Origin: Coriobacteriia bacterium
Lineage (GTDB): Bacteria > Actinomycetota > Coriobacteriia > Anaerosomatales > Anaerosomataceae
Assembly: GCA_016938395.1 (NCBI GenBank)
Contig: JAFGUS010000201.1
Location: 1 to 22,995 of the forward strand
Length of the DNA stretch: 22,995 bases
Reading direction: 5' to 3'
The notes below the pieces were generated by a model. The model was not told where the DNA came from and did no database searches. It worked only from the letters and a program-made list of their open reading frames with translations. Position 1 is the first letter of the stretch. Each line of letters opens with the position of its first letter. The position numbers were made by a program, and so were the translations under genes. Shown piece by piece: positions 15,434 through 22,228 of the stretch.

Positions 15434-16210
15434 ATGACGATCACGCGGATGACACGCTCACTGCGCCAGGCAGTCGCACTCAGCCTCGCCCTCTCGGTAC
15501 TCTTCGCGTACGCAGCACCTGCGTTCGCTTCCACGTCCGTATCGCTACACTCGGCCCATGTGGGAGCCAGCAGCCTGACGTTCCAGAAGGAATCCGACAA
15601 CGGCGGGCTGAGTGACCCTGTTGTATGGCACTTCATTCTCAACGGACTCGATGAGGGGACTGTTCCGGCCACACTCACGGCCACGTTCGAGTCCGGACTT
15701 TCGAGAACGGTATCCGGTCGAGTAGTTGGCAACGGCTCTACCCAGCACTTCTACGTCGGCACACCGACGCATGACATCCTCACCGGCGCGACTGCGATCG
15801 TGGATAGCGAAGGGTACAACAACCTCGTTCTGAGCCACGTTGCGTGGAGCGACGTGCCGGACCCCGAGGATCCGGTCGATCCCGAAGACCCGGTCGATCC
15901 CGAGGATCCCGTTGACCCGGAAGATCCCGTTGACCCCGAGGATCCGGTCGATCCTGAAGACCCTGTCGATCCGGAAGATCCTGTCGACCCTGAAGACCCC
16001 GTTGACCCTGAAGACCCCGTTGACCCCGAGGACCCGGTCGATCCCGAGGACCCGTTCCTCCCCTTCACCCCAGATGATGACGCCGAGGAGTTCCTCCCCT
16101 ACACCGGCGCTGAGAGCGTCGGGCTGCTCGGAGCTGCGGCACTGGCCGCGGCATCGGGCGCAGCGCTGAGATTCCGTCGGCGCAACGATGCGGAGGGTAC
16201 GGAAGAGTAA
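15434..16210 (+). CDS. LPYTG-anchored surface protein with PEDPVD repeats
   Basis: A 258-residue cell-wall protein. Residues 1-32 are a signal peptide ending AFA. Residues 33-141 form a small beta-rich domain (VWHFILNGLDEGTVPATLTATFESG) that I do not recognise by name. Residues 144-208 are ten perfect PEDPVD repeats plus a partial eleventh (PEDPF), an extended acidic stalk. LPYTG (221-225), a hydrophobic helix and RFRRR form a complete sortase sorting signal. The strong ribosome site AAGGAGG (15418-15424) lies 9 bases before ATG 15434, suggesting high expression. The stalk would lift the small domain through the wall. A sortase must exist elsewhere; none is in the window. Confidence 0.85.
   Translation: MTITRMTRSLRQAVALSLALSVLFAYAAPAFASTSVSLHSAHVGASSLTFQKESDNGGLSDPVVWHFILNGLDEGTVPATLTATFESGLSRTVSGRVVGNGSTQHFYVGTPTHDILTGATAIVDSEGYNNLVLSHVAWSDVPDPEDPVDPEDPVDPEDPVDPEDPVDPEDPVDPEDPVDPEDPVDPEDPVDPEDPVDPEDPVDPEDPFLPFTPDDDAEEFLPYTGAESVGLLGAAALAAASGAALRFRRRNDAEGTEE
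15863..16057 (+). repeat. 18-base tandem repeat encoding PEDPVD
   Basis: Ten complete 18-base units plus a partial 15-base unit (from 16043), all in frame. The amino-acid sequence is invariant in the full units while third codon positions vary freely (CCC/CCG/CCT, GAG/GAA, GAT/GAC, GTC/GTT). Confidence 0.95.
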
Positions 16211-16230
16211 CCGCTACACAGACAGTCGAA

Positions 16231-16266
16231 GGGCGGGGACGCAACGTCCCCGCCCTTTCGTTTTCT
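16231..16266. terminator. Strong intrinsic terminator after the surface protein
   Basis: GGGCGGGGACG (16231-16241) pairs with CGTCCCCGCCC (16245-16255) around a 3-base gap, followed by TTTCGTTTTCT. On the opposite strand the stem is preceded by this T-rich run but has only short T content after it, so it mainly serves the plus strand while sitting between convergent genes. Confidence 0.9.
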
Positions 16267-16283
16267 CCATCACCCGCGTGACG

Positions 16284-17567
16284 TCAGCCGAGCGGCCCGA
16301 TGACCTCTTGCCCGCCCATGTACGACCGCAGCACCTCGGGCACCACGACACTGCCATCGGCGCGCTGGTAGTTCTCGAGCACCGCCACGAGCGTCCGTCC
16401 CACGGCAAGCCCGCTGCCGTTCAGGGTGTGGACGAGTCGCGAACCCTTGAACTCACCGGGTGAGCGGTACTTGATGCTCGCGCGCCGCGCCTGGAAGTCG
16501 GTGCAGTTGCTGCAGCTCGAGATCTCCTTGTAACCATCGTAGCTGGGCAGCCACACCTCGATGTCGTACGTCTTCGCCGCCGAGAATCCCATGTCTCCGG
16601 TGCAGAGGACGATCGTGCGATGCGCCAGACCGAGCTGCTGCAGGATGAACTCGGCGTCGGTCACCATGCCGTCCAGCGCGTCGAAGGAGCTCTCCGGGGT
16701 GGCCAGCTTCACCAGCTCCACCTTGTCGAACTGGTGCACGCGGATCATGCCGCGCGTGTCCCGGCCCGCCGCACCCGCCTCCTCGCGGAAGCACGGCGTG
16801 TACGCGCAGTACTGCCGAGGCAGCGTGTCGGCCTCGAGCACTTCGTCGCGGTGCAGGTTGGTGAGCTGTACCTCGGCGGTGGGAATGAGGTACAGCCCCT
16901 CGCCGGTGCGGAAGAGGTCTTCCTCGAACTTGGGCAGTTGCCCCGTGCCGAGGAGCGTGTCGGCATTGGCCATGGCCGGCACCGACCACTCGGTGTACCC
17001 GCGGGCGCCGTGCGTGTCGAGCATGAAGTTGATGAGCGCGCGGTTGAGGCGGGCACCGTCGCGGCCGAGTACGATGAAGCGGCTCTTGGCGAGCTTCACG
17101 CCGCGCTCGAAGTCGATCGCGCCGAGTTCGGGGCCGAGGTCCCAGTGCGCCTTGGGCTCGAAGTCGAACGTCGGCGGCGTGCCCCAGCGGCGCACCTCCA
17201 CGTTCCCGCTCTCGTCCTCACCCACCGGTACGCTCGCGTCAGGAATGTTGGGGATGGTGAGCAGCATCGAGCGTACGTCGGCATCGATGCCTGCAAGCCG
17301 GGCATTAAGGGACTCGATCTCCTCGTTGATGCCGCGGACCTCGGCCTTGACCGCCTCGGCAGCCTCGCGCTCCCCGTCCTTCATCATCTCGCCGATGCGC
17401 CGAGACGCCTCGTTGCGGAGCGCCTGACGCCCCTCGACCTCCTGGATGAGGGCACGACGCTGCTCGTCGAGGTCCACGAACCGCTCGAAATCCCAGCCGG
17501 CACCCCGGCAGCCGAGAGCCGTGCGGACCGCGTCGAGGTTCTCGCGCAGATAGCGGGCGTCGAGCAT
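16284..17567 (-). CDS. serS: Seryl-tRNA synthetase
   Basis: A 427-residue class II aminoacyl-tRNA synthetase charging tRNA-Ser with serine. Residues 1-105 form the N-terminal helical hairpin that grips the long variable arm of tRNA-Ser. The catalytic core carries the TAEVQLTNLH serine-pocket segment (230-239), motif 2 (CFREEAGAAGRDTRGMIRVHQFDKVE, 259-284) and motif 3 (GSGLAVGRTLVAVLENYQ, 384-401). Length and order match the bacterial enzyme. ATG 17567 is supported by GGAGG 5 bases upstream and by the family's MLD.R.LREN opening. Two tRNA-Ser genes lie 8-12 kb away in the same window. No T-box leader is visible upstream. Confidence 0.98.
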   Translation of the reverse strand: MLDARYLRENLDAVRTALGCRGAGWDFERFVDLDEQRRALIQEVEGRQALRNEASRRIGEMMKDGEREAAEAVKAEVRGINEEIESLNARLAGIDADVRSMLLTIPNIPDASVPVGEDESGNVEVRRWGTPPTFDFEPKAHWDLGPELGAIDFERGVKLAKSRFIVLGRDGARLNRALINFMLDTHGARGYTEWSVPAMANADTLLGTGQLPKFEEDLFRTGEGLYLIPTAEVQLTNLHRDEVLEADTLPRQYCAYTPCFREEAGAAGRDTRGMIRVHQFDKVELVKLATPESSFDALDGMVTDAEFILQQLGLAHRTIVLCTGDMGFSAAKTYDIEVWLPSYDGYKEISSCSNCTDFQARRASIKYRSPGEFKGSRLVHTLNGSGLAVGRTLVAVLENYQRADGSVVVPEVLRSYMGGQEVIGPLG

Positions 17568-17616
17568 GAGGGCCTCCGTTTGAATCCGGTACAGATGCGG
17601 TTTCGCGCTGCCTGCG

Positions 17617-17622
17617 AGTATA
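17617..17622 (-). promoter_or_regulatory. -10 box of serS
   Basis: TATACT on the minus strand, 49 bases before the serS start. No clear -35 hexamer at normal spacing. Confidence 0.45.
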
Positions 17623-17687
17623 GCCGAGCGGGAAAGCGGACACGCCCTCTCGCTCGGCATCGGCGTGACCTGGATCGACGCGAGCGT

Positions 17688-18680
17688 CTAAGCCTCGGCA
17701 GTCTCACGACGGAGGAGGCGCCACGCCGCAAGGGCCACGAGGGCGGCCTCGCCGAGCAGCGTCAAGACGAGCAGCCCCGTGTCGAGTTCCCAGCCGTAGA
17801 AGACCTCGCCGGGCGAGAAACCTGCCGAGGAGCTGAACGCCTCCCGTGCGGTGAGGAAGAGCACATACGCGAGCGGGCCGAGAGAGAGCAGCGCCGCGAG
17901 ACGCCCGAACTCGATCCGAAGCACGCCTGCGGCGACGAGCAGCAGAACAGGCACCACGAGCCACCGCATGCCGTCCTCGTACGCGAGCCATGGCCAGGCG
18001 GTAGCGAGCACACCTGCCACGATCGGCGCGGCCACGCCTGCCGCCACCGACCACCACGGACGCTTCGGCCTCGGCACGACGGACGCGGCCGCCACCGCAC
18101 GCTCGCCGGCCTCCCGGGCGATTCCCTCCTCAACCACCGCGCGCACCGCTTCGTAGGTCTCGGCCGTGCAGTGCAGGCGAATCACGGTGCGCCATGAGTT
18201 GCGAAGGGAGATCACACGCTGGCCCGGGAAGTACCGCGCCTCGTGCAGCTCGGCCCACGCCCATCCGCCCGTCTCCCGCGCCGTAGCGAGCAGGCCAGCG
18301 CCGGCCGTGGTGGCGCTCCCGCCAAGTATGCCGAGCACGGCCGTCACGCGGTTGATGCGGCGCTCGCGGGCACCCGACTCGTACGACACGCCGTCGGGAC
18401 CGACCGAGAAGGTCATCGTGAAACGGTTGCCGAGCAGCAGGGATGCAACCGCGAAGAGGGCTGCCATCACGCCTGCGGTCACCGCGAAGACGACGGGTGG
18501 CATGACGACGAACTCGCCATCCACGAACCAGCCCGTCACCGCCACGAGCGCGTACATGATGGCTACCGACAGGAGGATGACACGGGCGAAGTCCCAGAGC
18601 ATGAAGCGGCTCGTGAGCAGCGGGACGCGGTACTCCCACTCGATCGTGCCCTCGGCGTGCCGAGCCTGCGTGTTGTTCAC
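17688..18680 (-). CDS. Multi-pass membrane protein of unknown function
   Basis: A 330-residue protein. After a short polar start and the phrase EWEYRVPLLTSRFMLWDF, two helices occupy about 30-85. Then comes a soluble segment of about 130 residues (MTFSVGPDGVSYESGARERRINR through GQRVISLRNSWRTVIRLHCT) whose strand pattern is compatible with a bacterial PH-like fold. Four hydrophobic helices follow to the C-terminus. I do not recognise a named family. GTG 18680 is chosen because GGGAGG lies 7 bases upstream; the longer open frame to 19055 crosses the divergent gene and is spurious. It lies downstream of, and divergent from, the leaderless 18736 gene. Confidence 0.7.
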   Translation of the reverse strand: MNNTQARHAEGTIEWEYRVPLLTSRFMLWDFARVILLSVAIMYALVAVTGWFVDGEFVVMPPVVFAVTAGVMAALFAVASLLLGNRFTMTFSVGPDGVSYESGARERRINRVTAVLGILGGSATTAGAGLLATARETGGWAWAELHEARYFPGQRVISLRNSWRTVIRLHCTAETYEAVRAVVEEGIAREAGERAVAAASVVPRPKRPWWSVAAGVAAPIVAGVLATAWPWLAYEDGMRWLVVPVLLLVAAGVLRIEFGRLAALLSLGPLAYVLFLTAREAFSSSAGFSPGEVFYGWELDTGLLVLTLLGEAALVALAAWRLLRRETAEA

Positions 18681-18723
18681 GCGCCCACCTCCCAGGCCCA
18701 GGATACGGGGGCCGGCGGGGCGG

Positions 18724-18729
18724 TACAAT
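18724..18729 (+). promoter_or_regulatory. -10 box of a leaderless transcript
   Basis: TACAAT ends 6 bases before ATG 18736, so transcription should start at or next to the A of the ATG. No ribosome site is positioned for this ATG. The -35 region is not recognisable. Confidence 0.55.
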
Positions 18730-18735
18730 CGGCGC

Positions 18736-19092
18736 ATGACTCGCGACCCCCGCATCAACATGGCGCTAGCCACCGGGCTCGTCGGCCTGCAAGGGCAGGA
18801 CGGCGTCGCCGGCCTTGCGGCCCTCGCACTGGTGATGCACACGCTCAAACCGTGGCGTCCGCCCGAGGGCCGGGATTTCGAGCGCGCCCGGGCAACCGCC
18901 GCCCGGTTCAAGCTCACAGACGACCTCGCCATCTTCGTGCCGCCGGAGCCCGGCCGCTTCGCCGCGCGCGCCAAGAAGGACGCGTACCGCGAGGTTGTGA
19001 TCGCGCTCAAGCGGTTGGACGAACTGAAAGGCGCCGAGCGCGACCAGGCGATCACCCAGGTGATTGCGCTCCTCGGCGGGGGTCTCCGCTAG
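18736..19092 (+). CDS. Hypothetical protein, probably from a leaderless mRNA
   Basis: A 118-residue, mostly helical soluble protein (MALATGLVGLQGQDGVAGLAALALVMHTL, then KPWRPPEGRDFERARATAARF, KKDAYREVVIALKRLDELKGAERDQAITQVIALL). No family is recognised and no signal peptide or catalytic motif is visible. ATG 18736 is favoured because it lies 6 bases after a good -10 box; no ribosome site exists. Its TAG stop interlocks with that of the convergent acetyltransferase gene. Translation of the frame shows normal high-GC third-position bias, which supports a real gene. Confidence 0.65.
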   Translation: MTRDPRINMALATGLVGLQGQDGVAGLAALALVMHTLKPWRPPEGRDFERARATAARFKLTDDLAIFVPPEPGRFAARAKKDAYREVVIALKRLDELKGAERDQAITQVIALLGGGLR

Positions 19093-20066
19093 CCGTCGGA
19101 AGCATCTGCCTCCACAGACTGGCTCACGCGACTGTTCTCGCCCACGTCCACGCCTTCGGCGCCTGAACGCGAGACGTCAGCCTCCCAGCACACGCGCACA
19201 TCGTCCACGCGAAATCCCGTGTCGAGGTAGAGCGCGAGAGCGCGCTCATTGGCGGCCGCCACCGACAGGACGACGGAGAGCTTGCCGTGTGCCGAGGCGG
19301 CTCGCAGCGCGGTCTGGAGCAGCGCTCGGCCCAGCCCGATCCCTTGGTGTGCCGGAAGCACCCCGAGGGTCTCGATCTCCGCCTCGAACGGATCCTCCGC
19401 GTCGGAGACAGTGATGACGAGCCCGGCCGGTACACCACCACGCAGCGCGAGGATGGTGCCCTCTTTGATCACACGCTCGCGCCCGAGGATCTCGGCAGCG
19501 CGCGCAGCCGTCATGTCGTAGTGCCCCGGCTCGGCGTGGAACACCCGATTGATGACGTGCACGACGTCCTCGGCAACCGAGGGCGTGGCGCTTACGAAGA
19601 CCGTGCCCGAAGGTGGAGCGATCTCCGGGACCGCCTGGAGGCCCCGATGCTCGAGCAGGTACACACGCCGCGTTTCGGCGAACCCCACCGTCACAAGCGC
19701 ATCCTCCACCGGCCCGGCATGGGCGGGCAGGAACAGGACAACCCTGAAGACGTCAGCCGGAAGTCGGCCCCGAATGTGGTCGAGCAGCGGCCCGTAGGTG
19801 GCCGCGTCGGCGGCGTACAAGATTCGGAAGCGGCCGCGGCCCACGGTCTCGTAGCCGGCGAGCATCACCGATGCAGCGCCCACGACGGTATCGCTGCCGT
19901 CCAGAGCAAGCGCCGAAGGCTCGGCGGCGGGATCGAACGTGGCCACGTCCTCGGGCGCGAGGTACGAGTCATCGTGCGTTGGCCCGTGCTCGCGGGCGTA
20001 CGCGAGGAACTCGTCGCGCGCCGCGGCGTCGACCTCGACGATTCGGACACCCTCGGAGGTGCTCAT
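19089..20066 (-). CDS. GNAT-family N-acetyltransferase with two GNAT-like halves
   Basis: A 325-residue protein. The C-terminal half (about 152-295) is a clear GNAT domain: IETLGVLPAHQGIGLGRALLQTAL (231-254) carries the acetyl-CoA pyrophosphate loop QGIGLG, and ANERALALYLDTGFRVDDV (272-290) is the closing motif. The N-terminal half (about 7-140) has similar strand order (VVGAASVMLAGYETV, RFRILYAADAATYGPLLDHI, VTVGFAETRRVYLLEHRG) but no intact acetyl-CoA loop, so it looks like a degenerate tandem GNAT, a layout also seen in mycothiol synthase. The substrate is unknown. ATG 20066 has GGGGGAG only 3 bases upstream; a GTG at 20129 in the same frame is an alternative. The tail is polar and probably disordered. 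Confidence 0.8.
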   Translation of the reverse strand: MSTSEGVRIVEVDAAARDEFLAYAREHGPTHDDSYLAPEDVATFDPAAEPSALALDGSDTVVGAASVMLAGYETVGRGRFRILYAADAATYGPLLDHIRGRLPADVFRVVLFLPAHAGPVEDALVTVGFAETRRVYLLEHRGLQAVPEIAPPSGTVFVSATPSVAEDVVHVINRVFHAEPGHYDMTAARAAEILGRERVIKEGTILALRGGVPAGLVITVSDAEDPFEAEIETLGVLPAHQGIGLGRALLQTALRAASAHGKLSVVLSVAAANERALALYLDTGFRVDDVRVCWEADVSRSGAEGVDVGENSRVSQSVEADASDG

Positions 20067-20141
20067 CCGCTCCCCCGTTCCCCTGGTGCCGGCCTCTGCA
20101 GTCCGGTCATATGTATTGTTGCGCGTCACGGGTGCTGAATG

Positions 20142-20492
20142 CTAGCCAAGGCCGGGTGCCGCACCGGTTTCTCGCAGAGCCGCGAGCTCGCCCTCAAGCC
20201 CCCCCACAGCTCCGCGAGCCTCGATCGTGCGCTCGTAGAGCTTGCCGTCCATCTGGGCGCGGAGCGTACGCCTAGACCATCGCTCGCGCGCTGCGAAAGT
20301 AAGATGGAAGTCACGTTCGCCCTGGTCAGTCAGGGTGAGTGCGATGCAGATGGCGCTCCATGACAATTGTTGCGCCAGTGGCGCAACAATTCGCTTCTCG
20401 TCGAAGCAGACTGCGAACTTCACCATTCGGGTGAGGTTCGTGTACGTCCAACCGGATGTGAGCGGAACCTTGCCCGCCCTACCCTGCCGCAC
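20142..20492 (-). pseudogene. Remnant of a DUF1016/YhcG-type PD-(D/E)XK nuclease gene
   Basis: About 116 codons remain open. The central part (SGWTYTNLTRMVKFAVCFDEKRIVAPLAQQLSWS through ERWSRRTLRAQMDGKLYERT, then LEGELAALRE) matches the N-terminal domain of the DUF1016 (YhcG) family, where the usual text is NLxxMxxFxxxFP, IVxTLSQQLSWSH, ERWSxRTLRxxIDxMLYERT and ELAALRD. The family's first residues are missing, because nfi abuts, and the whole C-terminal nuclease domain is gone; the frame stops after APGLG. It has no ribosome site and its first codons overlap the end of nfi by 14 bases. It is best read as a fragment left by insertion or deletion in an accessory region. An expressed short domain cannot be excluded. 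Confidence 0.7.
20365..20391. repeat. Perfect 12-bp inverted repeat inside the DUF1016 remnant
   Basis: AATTGTTGCGCC (20365-20376) and GGCGCAACAATT (20380-20391) are exact reverse complements around AGT. The block lies in the segment coding for IVAPLAQQL on the minus strand. Confidence 0.9.
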
Positions 20493-21180
20493 CCCGCGTC
20501 TTCACCGAGAGGGTGTGTGCCGCCGAGAGCGGATCCGGCACGCGATGGCGCCCGCTCGACCACGCCAGCGCAAGCGCGAGCGCGCTCGGTAGGTCCACGA
20601 GATGGCCCGGCGACACGTAGACCGGCTTGGAACCGGACTTGAGACGCACCGACGCGCCCTCGGCACCCCACTCCTTGGTGAGCACGTCGAAGTCGCCGCG
20701 GTGCGGACCGGGCATGTGGTCGATGGCGTGGAACGGCGTCTTCGGCACGCCGATGGTGGGCACGCCGAGGAGCACGCCCACGTGCGAGGCGAGGCCGAGG
20801 CCGCGCTCGTGCACGATGCCGTGACCATCGCAGAAGACAAGGTCGGGCGCGATCTCGAGCGCGAGCAGCGCCTCGATGGTGAGCTTCCCCTCGCGAAAGG
20901 CCAGGTAGCCGCGCTGGTACGGGCTGTCGGGCTCACCGTCGACGACGCTCGTGGCAAGCACACGGAAGGAGCGGTCCATCACCACGGCGGTGGCCCATGC
21001 GTGAAGGCCGTCCTTCGTGTAGGCGACGTCCACGCCGACTGCGATCTGCGGCGCGTCCGGGCCCTCGGCGGGGAGCGCACGCGCCTGCACCTCAGCAGCA
21101 AGCCGGTGCTGGACCGCGTCGGCCTCGCCGCGCGTGATGCGCCACGGGTGGGTCAGGCTCGTTCTTAGCTGAAGCGCCAT
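20479..21180 (-). CDS. nfi: Endonuclease V (deoxyinosine 3' endonuclease)
   Basis: A 233-residue repair enzyme that nicks DNA one nucleotide 3' of deoxyinosine, acting on adenine-deamination damage in the cytoplasm. Diagnostic motifs are present in order: IAVGVDVAY (46-54, metal-binding Asp51), SPYQRGYLAFRE (86-97, Tyr88 wedge residue and Glu97), LVFCDGHGIVHERGLGLASHVGVLLGVPTIGVPK (114-147, Asp118), KPVYVSPGHLVDL (185-197, base-pocket histidine) and PDPLSAAH near the end. ATG 21180 has GGAGG 8 bases upstream. It directly precedes the DUF1016 remnant on the same strand, and its C-terminus is intact (PLSAAHTLSVKTRGAAG). Confidence 0.95.
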   Translation of the reverse strand: MALQLRTSLTHPWRITRGEADAVQHRLAAEVQARALPAEGPDAPQIAVGVDVAYTKDGLHAWATAVVMDRSFRVLATSVVDGEPDSPYQRGYLAFREGKLTIEALLALEIAPDLVFCDGHGIVHERGLGLASHVGVLLGVPTIGVPKTPFHAIDHMPGPHRGDFDVLTKEWGAEGASVRLKSGSKPVYVSPGHLVDLPSALALALAWSSGRHRVPDPLSAAHTLSVKTRGAAG

Positions 21181-21228
21181 GTGTGCAGCCTCCGCTACAG
21201 AACGTACCCGCCGCGCGCGTGATGCGAC

Positions 21229-21573
21229 CTACCGACCGAGGAGGATATCGATCCCGTACAGCACGAGGTCGAGCTTGTGGCCGGGGAGGATACCGGCGCG
21301 CTCGGTGAGTTGTGACTTGGCGAGCGTGACCACCTGCGAGACGTTCGCGACCGACTCATCCTGCAGCCCGGTGGCTGACGCGTCGAGCAACACGTTGCCC
21401 GGAGCGTCCTGCCAGCGGAGGTTTCGGGTGAGCGGAACGCAGACGACCGTGGCGATTCGACTCCGGTTGAACGAGTCGCTCTGCACGATCACCACAGGCC
21501 GACGGAAGCCCGGCGCCGACCCCACAGGTTCCCCGAGGTCGGCCCACCAGACCTCGCCCTGCGCAATCACCAC
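21229..21573 (-). CDS. PemK/MazF-family mRNA interferase toxin
   Basis: A 114-residue toxin of the MazF/PemK fold, a ribosome-independent endoribonuclease. It has GEVWWADLGEPVGSAPGFRRPVVIVQSDSFNRSRIATVVCVPLT, the usual opening with the catalytic RRPVVIVQ arginine and the VPLT strand with the catalytic Thr/Ser. Later, ANVSQVVTLAKSQLTERAGIL forms the dimer helix, with the D/K-L-D-LVLYGIDILLG tail. The start GTG 21573 (or 21570) overlaps the antitoxin's TGA, so toxin synthesis is coupled to antitoxin translation, as is typical for this family. Its antitoxin is the preceding 21567-21803 gene. Confidence 0.9.
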   Translation of the reverse strand: MVIAQGEVWWADLGEPVGSAPGFRRPVVIVQSDSFNRSRIATVVCVPLTRNLRWQDAPGNVLLDASATGLQDESVANVSQVVTLAKSQLTERAGILPGHKLDLVLYGIDILLGR

Positions 21574-21803
21574 TCGGCCCGCTCGAGAGTGCGCCGCCCC
21601 GCTTCGGCGGCAAACGAGCGGTCCTCATCGTGCACTTCGGCCCACACCGCATCGAGCGCCTCCGTGACGCTGTCCGATGAGTGCCGCGCGAGGTACTCGC
21701 GCACGGCCTGGGCGTAGAGATGGCTCCTGGAGTGTCCCAGCTCTCGCGCGAGTTCGTCGGCTGCCGCGAACACGTCGTCTGGTATCGAGATGGCGGTCTT
21801 CAT
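21567..21803 (-). CDS. Ribbon-helix-helix antitoxin
   Basis: A 78-residue protein opening MKTAISIPDDVFAAADELARELGHSRSHLYAQAVREYLARH. This is the standard ribbon-helix-helix DNA-binding dimer strand (KTAISIPDD) followed by two helices. The acidic C-terminus (VWAEVHDEDRSFAAEAGRRTLERAEW) would wrap and block the toxin. ATG 21803 is preferred over ATG 21827 because it starts the canonical motif and lies 6 bases after TATACT. There is no ribosome site, so the transcript appears leaderless. It should repress its own promoter through the palindrome covering that region. Confidence 0.88.
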   Translation of the reverse strand: MKTAISIPDDVFAAADELARELGHSRSHLYAQAVREYLARHSSDSVTEALDAVWAEVHDEDRSFAAEAGRRTLERAEW

Positions 21804-21815
21804 ACTCGAAGTATA
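21802..21815 (-). promoter_or_regulatory. Leaderless promoter and operator of the RHH antitoxin gene
   Basis: TATACT (21815-21810, minus strand) ends 6 bases before ATG. ATACT and AGTAT around TCG form a palindrome (21814-21802) that covers the -10 box and the first two bases of the start codon, well placed for autorepression. Confidence 0.6.
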
Positions 21816-21861
21816 ACCCATTGGCATCCCTCAGCACCCGACTCTAGCGGGCACGGCTTAA

Positions 21862-21878
21862 CGGGCTCCAAACGCCCG
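21862..21878. terminator. Weak hairpin between the two toxin-antitoxin modules
   Basis: CGGGC (21862-21866) and GCCCG (21874-21878) form a 5-bp stem with a 7-base loop, 12 bases after the MazF stop. On the minus strand it is followed by TTAAG, not a T-run. A terminator role is possible but weak. Confidence 0.3.
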
Positions 21879-21889
21879 CCCAATCTTGT

Positions 21890-22228
21890 TCAGTACAGGC
21901 AGGCGTCGATGAGGGCGAGCGCCTCGTCGAGCACGGACCGGGGCGCTACGCCGATGCGCCGCGCCCCCCGTGCGCGATAGTCCACGGACTTCATCTGCTC
22001 CACCATCACGCACCCCTCCACCGGCTCCCCGTCGGGGATCCTCACGTGGAAGGGATGCCCACGATCGGTGCGTGTGACGGGACAGACGATGCAGAGGCCC
22101 GTGCGTTCGTTGAAAAGGTCGTTGCTCACGACGAGCGCGGGCCGACGCCCCTGCTGCTCATGCCCGGTCTGCGGATCGAAGGTGAGCGCGATGAGGTCCC
22201 CCTTGCAGGGGATGTACCGGCGAGCCAC
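21890..22228 (-). CDS. mazF: MazF mRNA interferase toxin
   Basis: A 112-residue toxin close in layout to E. coli MazF: RYIPCKGDLIALTFDPQTGHEQQGRRPALVVSNDLFNERTGLCIVCPVT corresponds to the conserved loop, RRPALVVS strand (catalytic Arg) and VCPVT strand (catalytic Thr). HPFHVRIP, VMVEQMKSVDYRARG and the C-terminal helix follow the same order. It would cleave single-stranded mRNA at a short site that sequence alone does not show. Start GTG 22228 follows the antitoxin's TAG with no gap, and AGGAGG inside the antitoxin gene lies 8 bases upstream. It pairs with the MazE gene immediately before it. Confidence 0.95.
   Translation of the reverse strand: MARRYIPCKGDLIALTFDPQTGHEQQGRRPALVVSNDLFNERTGLCIVCPVTRTDRGHPFHVRIPDGEPVEGCVMVEQMKSVDYRARGARRIGVAPRSVLDEALALIDACLY

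Noticed and set aside
15863..16057. CRISPR-like array
   Set aside because: Units are 18 bases, contiguous and in frame with no spacers; a protein-coding tandem repeat.
15751..16068. Gly/Ser repeat protein on the minus strand
   Set aside because: It is simply the reverse reading of the PEDPVD repeat (GSSGST units) with no start signals.
17568..17690. T-box or other serine-responsive leader before serS
   Set aside because: The leader is about 40 bases, with no T-box sequence, specifier loop or terminator/antiterminator pair visible.
16620..18197. 525-residue plus-strand frame opposite serS and the membrane protein
   Set aside because: Spans the intergenic promoter of serS and is antisense to a certain gene; no motifs.
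18681..19055. N-terminal extension of the 17688-18680 membrane protein
   Set aside because: It would run through the divergent promoter and gene at 18724-19092 and adds Ser/Arg-rich sequence without a ribosome site; GTG 18680 has a good one.
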